DNA from: Shouchella miscanthi
GTDB taxonomy: Bacteria; Bacillota; Bacilli; Bacillales; Bacillaceae_D
Reading direction: 5' to 3'
Assembly: GCF_007725405.1 (NCBI RefSeq)
Contig: NZ_CP042163.1
Location: 992,001 to 1,056,000 of the forward strand
DNA: 64,000 nt
Under the pieces are notes generated by a model, which searched no databases, was not told where the DNA came from, and was given only the letters and a program-made list of their open reading frames with translations. Numbering within the stretch: position 1 is the first letter of the stretch; each line of letters starts with the position of its first letter. Both the position numbers and the translations under genes were made by a program. This document shows, piece by piece, positions 27,377-36,216 of the stretch.

Positions 27377-28638
27377 ACGTACGGCTCCCTTGACCAGCTC
27401 ATGAGCGAAACGTTACGCGACGGCACGAAAAACGAATTCACCTATGATGGCTTCGGCAACCGAACGTCAGTCAAAACAACAAAAAATGGGCAAACAACAG
27501 AAACAAAAGCAAGCTACAATGTCTATAATCAGCTGACAAGCATGGGCAACGAGTCGTTTACGTACGATAAGAACGGCAACCGACTAACAGACGGCACGTA
27601 CAGCTACACATGGGATGCAGCCGATCAAATGACCGCTGTCACGAAAAAAGGCGAAACCAAACCATTCCTCACGTACACATACGATGAAGACGGACGCCGC
27701 ATTCAAAAGCGGTTGGTGCCACCATTACGAACTACCATTACGACGGCGACAGCCTCAACGTCCTTTATGAAACGAACGGTTCAAACGCCGTCACAAAGTC
27801 GTACACGTACTCCGACGCAGGTCAACTCGTCGCGATGAAAAAAGGAAGCGTCAAATACTACTACCACTACAACGCTCATGGCGATGTCATTGGCATCAGT
27901 GACAAAGACGGCAACCGACTCGCAACGTATGAATACGATGCGTGGGGCAACCCATTAAAAGTTGACGAAACCGCAGCGGTCAAAGACAACACGTACCGCT
28001 ATGCTGGCTACCAGTACGATCACGAAACCGGCATGTACTACCTCATGGCCCGCTACTACGAGCCAAAGCACGGCGTGTTCTTATCCCTAGACCCAGATCC
28101 AGGCGATGAAGACGACATCATTACGCAAAACGGCTATACGTATGCGAATAATAATCCGGTGATGTTAGTTGATCCGGACGGGCATTGGGTATGGCTTGCA
28201 GTAAACGCAGGATTTGCGGCATACGATGGATACAAAGCGTATAAAGCAGGTAAGGGCTGGAAAGGCGCTGCTTGGGCAGCCGCATCCAACTTCGGACCAG
28301 GAAAAGTATTCAAAGGTGCGAAAAAGGCGTTAGGGTTTGCGAAGAAAGGAATAAAAAGCAAACGTAAAAAGGCCTCGACTGGATCCTATACAATACATTT
28401 TAACAATGGAAAAAGGTATCATGGTAAAGGGCCTTATTCTAGAGCTACCAAATCAGCTCAGAGAATAGAAAAGAAATATGGGGTTAGATATCAAAATATT
28501 AATTGGACAAGGGCTAAAAATAACGATGCGGCTTTTAGGCAAGAATACCTTAGGTTGAAAAGAGATGGTGGTAAGAGAAATAGTAAAAATTATAACAAAA
28601 TAGAAAGTCCAGGAAAAAAGAAAAGACGAGGCATTTAA
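27377..28638 (+). pseudogene. Orphan RHS cassette 1 (frameshifted), basic toxin tip
   Basis: Homology to the full RHS gene starts sharply at ACGTACGGC (residue ~1939 of the complete protein). The first ATG (27401) has no ribosome site. A missing A in an A4 run (27705-27708; A5 in the other copies) breaks the frame; reading resumes in the frame of 27835 and ends at 28638. Linker WVWLAVNAGFAAYDGYKAYK is followed by the tip SYTIHFNNGKRYHGKGPYS...RIEKKYGVRY...NYNKIESPG. The Y-x-G pattern is faintly GIY-YIG-like but the family is not recognised. The LRR immunity gene follows. Confidence 0.8.
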
Positions 28639-28643
28639 AATTT

Positions 28644-28671
28644 AGAAGCGCATGAATCTTTGTGCGCTTCT
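28644..28671 (+). other. Hairpin between toxin and immunity genes, cassette 1
   Basis: AGAAGCGCA (28644-28652) pairs with TGCGCTTCT (28663-28671). It starts six bases after the toxin stop; no T-run. Confidence 0.65.
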
Positions 28672-28697
28672 CCCATAAGCTTAGAGGTGATTAGAAG

Positions 28698-29537
28698 ATG
28701 TGTTCTCCGTATAAAATTTATAACGATATAGAATTTTGTGTAAAAGAAGTTAATCATTTAAAAATAAAAAGTATAGAGATTAATGATGCATTTTATGGAG
28801 GTGATTCTATTGAATTCCTAGAAAATATGCCTTTAATTGAGGATTTAAGCATTGTATCAGAAAAGCATTTAGATCTTTCAATATTAGATAAATTATCTTC
28901 TTTAAAAATATTGAAGTTAGATCTCTCGATAAAAAAAACCTTAAACCTCGGTTCACTGCAAGTTGAAGAATTATCTTTAAACTGGTCAAAGAATGTCAAA
29001 GGTTTAGGTGATCTAACTAGTGTTAAAAAGTTAAGTCTCACAAATTATAAGTCTGTTAATAAGGATTTAAGGGAACTTGGAAATTTAAAAAATCTAAAAG
29101 AATTAGAGTTAATAAAAGGGAACATAGAGTCATTATATGGTATAGAAAATAATTATAATTTAAGTAAAATATCTATATTTTATATCAAATCTCTTCGTTC
29201 TCTGTATCCAAATGAAAACAAGAATTCAACAATCTCAGATATTGAAATTAATGGTTGTACTAACATAGTTGATCTTGGGGATTTAGTTACTTTTAGAAAT
29301 GTTCGTAAGCTTATTTTGGATAATATTGGAAATTTAACTTCTGTTAAATTTATTAGTGAATTTAAAGAGTTGAATTATTTCGTTTTGCTAGGAAGTGTTA
29401 TTGAAGATGGTGATGTATCTCCGTGTTTTGGAATAGATTATGTTCAATTTGAAGAAAAAGATTGGTATTCTCATACTTTTTCAGAGTTTAAGAAGTTAAA
29501 TGGAATAGAAAAAAGAAAGCGTAAGATAAGTAGATAA
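28698..29537 (+). CDS. Leucine-rich-repeat immunity protein
   Basis: 279 residues, ATG after AGAGGTGATT. About ten irregular LRR units of ~20 residues, for example LSSLKILKLDLSI, LQVEELSLNWSKNV, LTSVKKLSLTNYK, LGNLKNLKELELIKGN, FRNVRKLILDNIGN. No signal peptide, so cytoplasmic. Its place directly behind the cassette 1 tip marks it as the likely antidote; LRR immunity proteins are known in polymorphic toxin systems. AT-rich, in contrast to the GC-richer RHS core in front. Confidence 0.75.
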   Translation: MCSPYKIYNDIEFCVKEVNHLKIKSIEINDAFYGGDSIEFLENMPLIEDLSIVSEKHLDLSILDKLSSLKILKLDLSIKKTLNLGSLQVEELSLNWSKNVKGLGDLTSVKKLSLTNYKSVNKDLRELGNLKNLKELELIKGNIESLYGIENNYNLSKISIFYIKSLRSLYPNENKNSTISDIEINGCTNIVDLGDLVTFRNVRKLILDNIGNLTSVKFISEFKELNYFVLLGSVIEDGDVSPCFGIDYVQFEEKDWYSHTFSEFKKLNGIEKRKRKISR

Positions 29538-29655
29538 TTTTTAAAATGACAAGAACACACAAAATAATAAATTGTGGTTAATAATACCTATATGACTCAT
29601 ATTTTTTTAAGTAAGAAAAAATAAATCATGTGGGTGTATCTACTCCATAGGTGAA

Positions 29656-29988
29656 AGATAAAACAGTTTGAAGAAGCGCTTGCGCAGAAACTATACAAGC
29701 TTGATACAGAGAAACATGCAAGGTCTATTGGTGAAGCAGCTTACGTGGATGAGAAGACGTTTTTTTTTCGCCCGATTTCTTTCTCTATGCGCGCTGTCTC
29801 GCTGTCGCAAAGGGCAAAGATTTTTATGAACATGTTGTAAAACATCCAGAGGCAATGCCGAAAGATGATGAATTCGAAGAATTGTTGATACTAGCAGCGG
29901 AAGCGATTGAAGAAAAGACGGAAGACGAATGGGATTATGTTCCGTCAAAGGATTACGAGACGTTTCAAATGAACGTGGCTGGCGCTAA
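29656..29988 (+). pseudogene. 3' remnant of a DUF4240 immunity gene
   Basis: Matches the last ~330 bases of the intact DUF4240 genes (32253, 53858, 55961), from AAACAGTTTGAAGAAGCGC through GGCTGGCGCTAA. Extra bases near 29765 and a lost base near 29968 break the frame. It is followed at once by the array terminator and a short-type RHS entry. Confidence 0.85.
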
Positions 29989-30023
29989 AGTTGTTTCATG
30001 AACAAGCAATATGGAGTTACAAA

Positions 30024-30046
30024 GTCCGCATGAACGTGCGGGCTTA
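30024..30046 (+). terminator. Array stem-loop terminator, copy 2
   Basis: TCCGCA-TGAACG-TGCGGG then CTTATATTTC. Same element as the other array copies. Confidence 0.8.
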
Positions 30047-30093
30047 TATTTCTTCAATAGAGAAAAATAAATGATCGGTCTTAAGAAACCGGC

Positions 30094-30693
30094 ATGTACT
30101 ATCTGATGGCCCGCTACTACGAGCCAAAGCACGGCGTGTTCTTATCCCTAGACCCAGATCCAGGCGATGAAGACGACATCATTACGCAAAATGGCTATAC
30201 GTATGCGAATAATAATCCGGTGATGCTAGTTGATCCGGACGGGCATTGGGTATGGCTTGCAGTAAACGCAGGATTTGCGGCATACGATGGATACAAAGCG
30301 TATAAAGCAGGTAAGGGCTGGAAAGGCGCTGCTTGGGCAGCCGCATCCAACTTCGGACCAGGAAAAGTGTTCAAAGGTGCGAAAAAGGCGTTAGGGTTTG
30401 CGAAGAAGGCGGGAAGAAGCGGTAAGTTAGCAAAACAGAAATCATTAATTGCCGATACAAAACTTCCAAAACATATACGTGGTTTTATGGCTAACCAGAA
30501 AAGACAATTGGGTAAGAGGAACAAACGTGGGGGAAAGAGGACTCACATGAAAAATCCTCCGGGTTACGACTTAGCCCATTGGAGAGGTAAAGAAGCTAGA
30601 AAAGGTAACAGTTATTTATATTCTAGTTTGCAACTTAGAAAAGACCATAGACGACAGCATAGTATTGAGTTTCGAGCAAAGAGAAGAAGGTAA
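30094..30693 (+). CDS. Orphan RHS cassette 2, Ntox8-like tip
   Basis: Short-type entry: homology begins at GAAACCGGCATG, right after an in-frame TAA, so only ~160 bases of RHS core precede the tip. No ribosome site before ATG 30094. Linker WVWLAVNAGFAAYDGYKAYK; the tip has LPKHIRGFMANQKRQLGKRN, MKNPPGYDLAHWRGKEARKG and DHRRQHSIEF. It is a clear relative of the tip on the complete RHS gene, so this is a stored variant of the same toxin family. Immunity genes follow at 30774 and 31315. Confidence 0.82.
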   Translation: MYYLMARYYEPKHGVFLSLDPDPGDEDDIITQNGYTYANNNPVMLVDPDGHWVWLAVNAGFAAYDGYKAYKAGKGWKGAAWAAASNFGPGKVFKGAKKALGFAKKAGRSGKLAKQKSLIADTKLPKHIRGFMANQKRQLGKRNKRGGKRTHMKNPPGYDLAHWRGKEARKGNSYLYSSLQLRKDHRRQHSIEFRAKRRR

Positions 30694-30724
30694 TAGATTA
30701 AGAATGTTAGTGAAAAATACATTT

Positions 30725-30749
30725 GGGAAGAGTTTTGAAGACTCTTCCC
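30725..30749 (+). other. Hairpin between toxin and immunity genes, cassette 2
   Basis: GGGAAGAGT (30725-30733) pairs with ACTCTTCCC (30741-30749). Five bases later comes the AAAGGAGAG ribosome site of the immunity gene. Confidence 0.65.
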
Positions 30750-30773
30750 TTATAAAAGGAGAGATATACAACG

Positions 30774-31241
30774 GTGCGAACGTACACAAAAATGTTAATA
30801 GGTTTTTATAATGAAGAATTAAATAGTTATGCAAATAAAGGGGACTGGTTATATTGTGCACAAAAGACGGACAGTAAAAAAGGATTGAAACGAATGCCTA
30901 AAGGTTATCATTTTTTCGTGTCTTTAAATGAGGAAAGAACGCCATCAGAAATAGGGGTTGTTAAGAGACTCAGTACACCCATAACGGCTAAAGAACTTGC
31001 AATACTTGATTATAAAAGTAGAGGGAAAAGTGTTGAGGATATACCTGAAAGTGAGTTATTACAATATGATAAATTTCTCAGAACAATAAATTCATATTCT
31101 GAACATACCCCAGTTGCTGTTGATTGGTCTGATCGATTAACAAATGATATGAAGAAAGAGAAATACTTATGGATACACAAAGTGTTATTCAGAGATTGGT
31201 CAAAAGAAAAAAAGAAAGAGGTTTTCGAATGGGATTTTTAG
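30774..31241 (+). CDS. Probable immunity protein, family of 153-155 residues
   Basis: 155 residues from GTG after AAAGGAGAG. Near-identical to the protein encoded at 56877-57344 and clearly related to the one at 26677. Conserved parts: KGDWLYCAQKTDSKKGLKRM, HFFVSLNEERTPSEIGVVKR, INSYSEHTPVAVDWSDRL, WIHKVLFRDWSKEKKK. Placed directly behind an Ntox8-like tip. The family name is not recognised. Confidence 0.7.
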   Translation: MRTYTKMLIGFYNEELNSYANKGDWLYCAQKTDSKKGLKRMPKGYHFFVSLNEERTPSEIGVVKRLSTPITAKELAILDYKSRGKSVEDIPESELLQYDKFLRTINSYSEHTPVAVDWSDRLTNDMKKEKYLWIHKVLFRDWSKEKKKEVFEWDF

Positions 31242-31314
31242 TGATCATTTAAAAAGGCTTAACTTACTATCATGCTTGGTTAATAATAATAACTCTATAA
31301 ACAGGAAGGTTAAT

Positions 31315-32147
31315 ATGGAAAAAGCAGAGAGATATAAGGAATTTTTAAGTCAACTCATTCTAGAAGAAGGAGTTTGGGTTTTAGTTGACAATGATGACTG
31401 GGTTGTTTTAGCAAGTGATGATCCAAATTACAAATATAGTATTTTTTTATGGAATAAAATGGAGAAAGCAGAAAAGGGTGCAAATAATTTTATTAGTGGT
31501 TTGCCTGAAAAAATAGAAATAAATGAGTTCTTAAAAGAAGTACTACCACAATTTATTAATGAGCAAATTGAGATTGGAATTTATGTTAATGAATCTCAGT
31601 CTATTTTTATAAGCGCAAAAGATTTTAGAGATAATCTTTTATATGAGATTGCTAATAAGAAAGACGAAAAAAAACAGATGTAAATTACAAAGGTTATGTT
31701 GAGGAGAATATTTTAACAAATGATAAAAAATCGAATGGTTCACTCAATTTTTATCATCTCCTAGAAAGAATTGATGATCGCTATTTTAATAACCTTTTTT
31801 ATGCCGATAAAAATAAAAGATATAGTTCATTTATAAAAATAATTTGCCGTGATGAAATAATTTACACTATTAAACAAGGAAGTTTGTTTGCCTTTATTAG
31901 TGAAGAGAGCGATTACTACTTACCTGTTTGGCCAGAAAAAGAATTTGCTGAAAAAAGTTTAACAGGTAAATGGGAAAACTATGAAATTGTTAGCTTTAAT
32001 TTTAGTGAGTGGTGTTCCATTATATTAGATTACCTCAAGGTAACTGGTTATAGTGTCGCTGTTTTTCCAAATAACGAGTCATATATAGCAGTAAAGCCTG
32101 AGAAGCTACGTATAGAAATGGATGAAGAGTTAGAATTTTACGAGTAG
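31315..32147 (+). pseudogene. Tandem DUF2750 immunity gene with a frameshift in an A8 run
   Basis: The first half reads from ATG 31315 (AGGAAGG upstream) as MEKAERYKEFLSQLILEEGV..., and runs off frame at the A8 run 31667-31674, stopping at 31683. One more A would restore the frame through NYKGYVEENILTND...RYSSFIKIICRDEIIYTI...YLPVWPEKEFAEKSLTGKW to the stop at 32147. The restored product parallels the intact tandem DUF2750 at 24250. It may be dead or phase-variable. Confidence 0.8.
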
Positions 32148-32237
32148 GAATGGAGATTAAAACCTATAAGAAAACCGAGTTACATGCATATTCTAAGAGC
32201 TGAAATTCATAAAAGACCAATGCCTAGAAAACGTTAA
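32148..32237 (+). pseudogene. 3' scrap of a toxin tip ending RPMPRKR
   Basis: Open frame ...RAEIHKRPMPRKR with stop at 32235-32237, 15 bases before the next immunity gene. The same ending (RPMPRYKR) precedes the DUF4240 gene at 53858, and PRYKR that at 55961, so this is the tail of the toxin that pairs with DUF4240 proteins. Confidence 0.6.
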
Positions 32238-32252
32238 AAAGGAGAAGGGATT

Positions 32253-33107
32253 ATGGAATTTAACAGTGGAGATATTTATATATATCAAACACCTAATGGT
32301 TATTATTCAGCAATAAGAGTACTTATAACTCAACCAAAAGAAGAATATAAACTCCTTGTTTATTCAACCCGTTACTTTAATGAAGCAAAGCCTGATATAA
32401 ATAACCCACAGTTATATAAACCTCTAGACGAATATTCAGTCGAGTGGATTAAAGTTATGAAAGTTTGCGACATATATTTCGTTGGAAATCAACCCTTAGA
32501 GCCATGGGAAGAGGGCATTTATCTAAGGTCAAGGAAGCTTGGTTTTGGATATGATCTACATTCATTATTTCTAGGACCCTATTATCGATGGTTAGAAAAA
32601 AAGGATCCCGAAGCATTCGAAAAGGTACTTGAAGAGGATGAAACTGGCAAACTAAATGAATTTGAAAAATCCCTCCCTAGCAAAGCATTTTGGGAGATAA
32701 TCAGTCTGATAGATTTTGACGCAGATGATCCGCTGGAAAAGGCGAGAGATAAGCTTGCCTCCATGACAGAGAAGCAGATAAAACAATTTGAAGAAGCGCT
32801 TGCGCAGAAACTATACAAGCTTGATACAGAAAAACATGCAAGGTCTATTGGTAAAGCAGCTTACGTGGATGAGGAGACATTTTTTTCACCCGATTTCTTT
32901 CTCTATGCGCGCTGTCTCGCTGTCGCAAAGGGCAAAGGTTTTTATGAACATGTTGTAAAACATCCAGAGGCAATGCCGAAAGATGATGAATTCGAAGAAT
33001 TGTTGACACTAGCAGCGGAAGCGTTTGAAGAAAAAACGGAAGACGAATGGGATTATGTGCCGTCAAAGGATTACGAGACGTTTTCAAACGAACGTGGCTG
33101 GCGCTAA
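32253..33107 (+). CDS. Immunity protein with C-terminal DUF4240 domain (copy 1, orphan)
   Basis: 284 residues; AAAAAGGAG ribosome site. The N-terminal part (~1-125) is a beta-rich domain opening NSGDIYIYQTPNGYYSAIRV, Imm26-like in feel. The C-terminal DUF4240 (~140-284) begins KAFWEIISLIDFDADDPLEK and ends SNERGWR. The last ~430 bases are almost identical to those of the copies at 53858 and 55961, while the N-terminal halves differ strongly. Only a 90-base toxin scrap is left upstream, so it is an orphan antidote. Confidence 0.8.
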   Translation: MEFNSGDIYIYQTPNGYYSAIRVLITQPKEEYKLLVYSTRYFNEAKPDINNPQLYKPLDEYSVEWIKVMKVCDIYFVGNQPLEPWEEGIYLRSRKLGFGYDLHSLFLGPYYRWLEKKDPEAFEKVLEEDETGKLNEFEKSLPSKAFWEIISLIDFDADDPLEKARDKLASMTEKQIKQFEEALAQKLYKLDTEKHARSIGKAAYVDEETFFSPDFFLYARCLAVAKGKGFYEHVVKHPEAMPKDDEFEELLTLAAEAFEEKTEDEWDYVPSKDYETFSNERGWR

Positions 33108-33143
33108 GATTTTTTAGTAAAGTAGCAATATAAGGTTATAAAG

Positions 33144-33168
33144 TCCGCATGAATGTGCGGGCTTTTAT
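33144..33168 (+). terminator. Array stem-loop terminator, copy 3
   Basis: TCCGCA-TGAATG-TGCGGG then CTTTTATAG. Followed by a different spacer (CTTTATTCATATTTGA) that recurs near 43640 and 44515. Confidence 0.85.
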
Positions 33169-33218
33169 AGCTTTATTCATATTTGAAAATTATTATAAAG
33201 ATGACTACATAACAATAA

Positions 33219-33383
33219 GCGAGAAATCATTACCGCTTGCCTAAAAAAGATTCCTATAGAGAGTACGATGTTAACCCTTATGTAAAGGGTAGAAATAGAG
33301 GTAAAGAGAGAGTCGTTATTGGTTCTAAGGGAAGGGCTTATTATACTAAGAATCATTATAAATCATTTAAAAGAGTGAGATGA
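33219..33383 (+). pseudogene. Barnase-like ribonuclease tip, 3' fragment
   Basis: Open frame after TAA at 33216 reading RLPKKDSYREYDVNPYVKG, GKERVVIGSKGRAYYTKNHY, KSFKRVR, stop at 33381. This is the C-terminal half of the barnase/RNase N1-T1 family: the catalytic-type Glu (REYDVN), Arg (ERVV) and His (NHY) are all present. The N-terminal part and any RHS core are missing. Its immunity gene follows after 5 bases. Confidence 0.72.
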
Positions 33384-33388
33384 GCTAA

Positions 33389-33859
33389 ATGAACTTTAAC
33401 TTAATGAAAAAAGAACAAACTGAGATAGTTTGGAATACCATTGGTGAGAATTTTGGTTATCCTGAAAGTCAAAGAAGTTTTAAATTACCAAAACCTTATA
33501 TAATATTTGACATAAGTTCTAAATACTCATATGAAACGGATGAGTTAGAAGATATGGTGTTAACAGCAATGAGAGCTTGTACAAGAAAAAATGAGTTGAT
33601 TTATGCTATGGATTGGCAACATGAATGTTATGAATTCGATCCAAGAAAGCCTATTGAACGAGATGAATGGAAAGAATGGCTTGTGCCTTTATTTCCAAAC
33701 GGTGATTATTACATCTTTATACAAAAGGATCTAAAATGGGGCTATTTTGGGCATCCATGGAAAAAAGAAATTGGGATTTTCGGAGATTGCTTTATTAAAA
33801 ATTTTAATGGAAAGAATAAAGTTTTGGATACTATAATTAAAAAGAAGGATAAACAGTAA
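33389..33859 (+). CDS. DUF2716 immunity protein
   Basis: 156 residues. Family hallmarks: NTIGENFGYPESQRSF, LPKPYIIFDIS, YAMDWQHECYEF (the DWQH box), FPNGDYYIFIQKDLKWGYFG, HPWKKEIGIFGD. DUF2716 proteins are soluble and frequent next to bacterial toxin tips. Here it sits directly behind a barnase-like fragment, so it is presumably the antidote to that RNase, standing in place of barstar. Confidence 0.8.
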   Translation: MNFNLMKKEQTEIVWNTIGENFGYPESQRSFKLPKPYIIFDISSKYSYETDELEDMVLTAMRACTRKNELIYAMDWQHECYEFDPRKPIERDEWKEWLVPLFPNGDYYIFIQKDLKWGYFGHPWKKEIGIFGDCFIKNFNGKNKVLDTIIKKKDKQ

Positions 33860-34006
33860 AAAGTATTCTTAAGACAAGCACTATAAGCATTATTGATTTC
33901 AGAAATTAAATTACTAAAAATTTCTCAAAGTAAAGCAAATTGTCGGGATGATAAAAGCCATATATGAGTAGATATTGAACGTCAGAAGAAATTAAAGGAG
34001 AATCCT

Positions 34007-34384
34007 ATGAATAAGTTAGAAATTGAAAAAACCATGCAAATGAATTCACAAAAAAGATATGAGTACTTTATAAAAAAGGTTTCTGATTATGAAGAAGTAT
34101 GGTCTCTAAGAAATGAACAGGGGTGGGTGACTTCAAAATTAGATAATGGAAGTACAAGCTTAAATTTTTGGCCCACAAAAGAACATGCTGAATTATGTGC
34201 AATGAAAGAGTGGAAGAAGACAGTTGCTGTTTCAATTGATTTAGAAGAATTTATTGATAGTTGGCTACCTGGAATAGACAACGATGGAGTCAGTGTTTCA
34301 ATTTTTTTTAACAATAAAGATTCTATTACTGTTCCCGTAAAAGAAATTTTAAACAATTTAGAGCAAGAATTAGAGAATTATTAA
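34007..34384 (+). CDS. DUF2750 immunity protein, single domain (orphan copy)
   Basis: 125 residues; AAAGGAGAATCCT before the ATG. Typical DUF2750: SQKRYEYFIKKVSDYEEVWS, NEQGWVTSKL, LNFWPTKEHAELCAMKEWKK. Differs at only two residues from the copy at 44898. The start lies in CCTATGAA, where TGA could have been the stop of a lost upstream toxin (4-base overlap). No toxin remains directly upstream. Confidence 0.82.
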   Translation: MNKLEIEKTMQMNSQKRYEYFIKKVSDYEEVWSLRNEQGWVTSKLDNGSTSLNFWPTKEHAELCAMKEWKKTVAVSIDLEEFIDSWLPGIDNDGVSVSIFFNNKDSITVPVKEILNNLEQELENY

Positions 34385-34457
34385 GTTATACTAATCATTT
34401 ATGATGGAATACTGTTTGTAATTATTAAATTCTGTCGTTTAAAAGTAAAAGTAAAGG

Positions 34458-34480
34458 TCCGCATGAAGATGCGGGCTTTT
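34458..34480 (+). terminator. Array stem-loop terminator, copy 4
   Basis: CCGCAT-GAAG-ATGCGG then GCTTTTG. Confidence 0.85.
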
Positions 34481-34524
34481 GTTAATTAAGGTGTTTTTTC
34501 ACGTACGGCGCTCTTGACCAGCTC

Positions 34525-35604
34525 ATGAGCGAAACGTTACGCGACGGCACGTACAGCTACACGTGGGATGCAGCCGATCAAATTACCGCTGTCACGAAAA
34601 AAGGCGAAACGAAACCATTCGTCACGTACACGTACGATGAAGACGGACGCCGCATTCAAAAAGCGGTTGGTTCCACCATTACGAACTACCATTACGACGG
34701 TGACAGCCTCAACGTCCTTTATGAAACGAACGGTTCAAACGCCGTTACAAAGTCGTACACGTACTCCGACGCAGGTCAACTCGTCGCGATGAAAAAAGGA
34801 AGCGTCAAATACTACTACCACTACAACGCCCATGGCGATGTCATTGGTATCAGTGACAAAGACGGCAACCGACTCGCAACGTATGAATACGATGCGTGGG
34901 GCAATCCGCTGAAAGCCGACGAAACCGCAGCGGTCAAAGACAACACGTACCGCTATGCTGGCTACCAGTACGATCACGAAACCGGCATGTACTACCTCAT
35001 GGCCCGCTACTACGAGCCAAAGCACGGCGTGTTCTTATCCCTAGATCCAGATCCAGGCGATGAAGACGACATCATTACGCAAAATGGCTATACGTATGCG
35101 AATAATAATCCGGTGATGTTAGTTGATCCGGATGGGCATTATGTATGGGCTTTAGTTGGTGGCGCTATTGGAGGAATAAGCTCTTATAAAGCAGCGAGAG
35201 CAAAAGGTGCCAGAGGTTGGAAACTGTTTGGTGCAACAGCTGGAGGTGCAGCGCTTGGTGCTGTAGGTGGTGGTGCATTTAGAGTTGGAAAAATATTCTC
35301 AGGGGTCACAAAAAAGAGAAAAGCAGTAGCAGGTGTAATAAGAGGGCATACAAAACATGGTCTACATCAATCAATTGGTAGAGATGGTGGAAGAGGAGTG
35401 AGCATAAAAGCAAAGTTGGATGCTGTAAGAAATTCAAAGAAAACTATTAAACAATCAGGTGGTAAAACCAGATATTATGGAAAAAAAGCAAATGTTGTAG
35501 TCAATAAAAGAGGACAAATTGTTACGGTTTTTGGTAAATCAAGAGCAAAGGGACCAAAACAAGTTTTTCACAAGTATGGTAAAAGAGAGTGGTATCAAAA
35601 ATAA
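34525..35604 (+). CDS. Orphan RHS cassette 3, BECR-like toxin tip
   Basis: Long-type entry at ACGTACGGC (34501); ATG 34525 without ribosome site. A 171-base in-frame deletion between two GACGGCACG repeats removed part of the YD region (LRDGT joins YSYTWD). Linker type YVWALVGGAIGGISSYKAAR, then GAALGAVGGG. Tip: RGHTKHGLHQSIGRDGGRGV, then GGKTRYYGKKANVVVNKRGQ, IVTVFGKS. The H-x2-H and strand pattern suggests a BECR-fold RNase, not proven. The immunity gene is at 35662. Confidence 0.8.
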   Translation: MSETLRDGTYSYTWDAADQITAVTKKGETKPFVTYTYDEDGRRIQKAVGSTITNYHYDGDSLNVLYETNGSNAVTKSYTYSDAGQLVAMKKGSVKYYYHYNAHGDVIGISDKDGNRLATYEYDAWGNPLKADETAAVKDNTYRYAGYQYDHETGMYYLMARYYEPKHGVFLSLDPDPGDEDDIITQNGYTYANNNPVMLVDPDGHYVWALVGGAIGGISSYKAARAKGARGWKLFGATAGGAALGAVGGGAFRVGKIFSGVTKKRKAVAGVIRGHTKHGLHQSIGRDGGRGVSIKAKLDAVRNSKKTIKQSGGKTRYYGKKANVVVNKRGQIVTVFGKSRAKGPKQVFHKYGKREWYQK

Positions 35605-35617
35605 ATAAGGTAAATTA

Positions 35618-35637
35618 CAAGAGAAGCCTTTCTCTTG
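35618..35637 (+). other. Hairpin between toxin and immunity genes, cassette 3
   Basis: CAAGAGAA-GCCT-TTCTCTTG, 14 bases after the toxin stop; no T-run. Confidence 0.6.
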
Positions 35638-35661
35638 AATTCTTATTCATAGGAGTATGAT

Positions 35662-36087
35662 ATGTCTTTAATCAGAGACGAATTTTTAGAATTTGAACTT
35701 ACCCCTAGAAAATATTATGAACATGGAGAAGATCCATTTATTGTTTCAAGTTGTAAAATAAGTGATCAAGATAAAGTTATCTTTAAAGACTTTTCTGTAC
35801 ATCTTTTAGAAAGCGAATATAAAGAAATAGTCAGGGGGTTACGTAAATTATTGGTAGGTTGGTCTAAAGAGTTTCAATTTGAATCAGTTGAGCCATTATT
35901 AAGGCTAACTTTTTCGAGAATGAAAAAATCAATTATAGTAATTGTTGAAATACTTCATGTGACAGAAAATGATATAGAAGTTGTAAGAGAATTTCAATTA
36001 AGAGGTAGTAGTGATTTATTGAAATTATTTAAGAAAGTGCTTCAAAAAGAATTAAAGTTGGTCGAAGATCCCTCCAGCTTACCGTAA
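35662..36087 (+). CDS. Probable immunity protein of cassette 3, family unknown
   Basis: 141 residues, ATG 35662 after TAGGAG. Sequence RDEFLEFELTPRKYYEHGED, LLESEYKEIVRGLRKLLVGW, LRLTFSRMKKSIIVIVEILH. Alternating strands and one long helix; soluble, no signal. The general shape recalls the WapI-type antidotes of Bacillus WapA systems, but the match is too weak to name. Assigned by position behind the tip. Confidence 0.6.
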   Translation: MSLIRDEFLEFELTPRKYYEHGEDPFIVSSCKISDQDKVIFKDFSVHLLESEYKEIVRGLRKLLVGWSKEFQFESVEPLLRLTFSRMKKSIIVIVEILHVTENDIEVVREFQLRGSSDLLKLFKKVLQKELKLVEDPSSLP

Positions 36088-36147
36088 CAAATTTAGGGAT
36101 TTTATCAATTTGGTTTTTCGTATGTAAGAAATTATTCATTTTGTAAG

Positions 36148-36170
36148 TCCGCATGAACGTGCGGGCTTAT
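36148..36170 (+). terminator. Array stem-loop terminator, copy 5
   Basis: TCCGCA-TGAACG-TGCGGG then CTTATGTTTC. Followed by the short-type RHS entry. Confidence 0.82.
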
Positions 36171-36216
36171 GTTTCTTTAATAGAGAAAATTAATTAAACG
36201 GTATTAAGAAACCGGC

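Noticed and set aside
27401-28638. Two separate genes at 27401-27838 and 27835-28638
   Set aside because: They are one RHS cassette split by a single missing A at 27705-27708; the second part has no ribosome site of its own.
34735-35025. Minus-strand frames of ~96 codons inside RHS cores (also 38095-38385, 49346-49636)
   Set aside because: They recur in every copy of the GC-richer core as mirror frames; no ribosome sites and the + strand frame is clearly the coding one.
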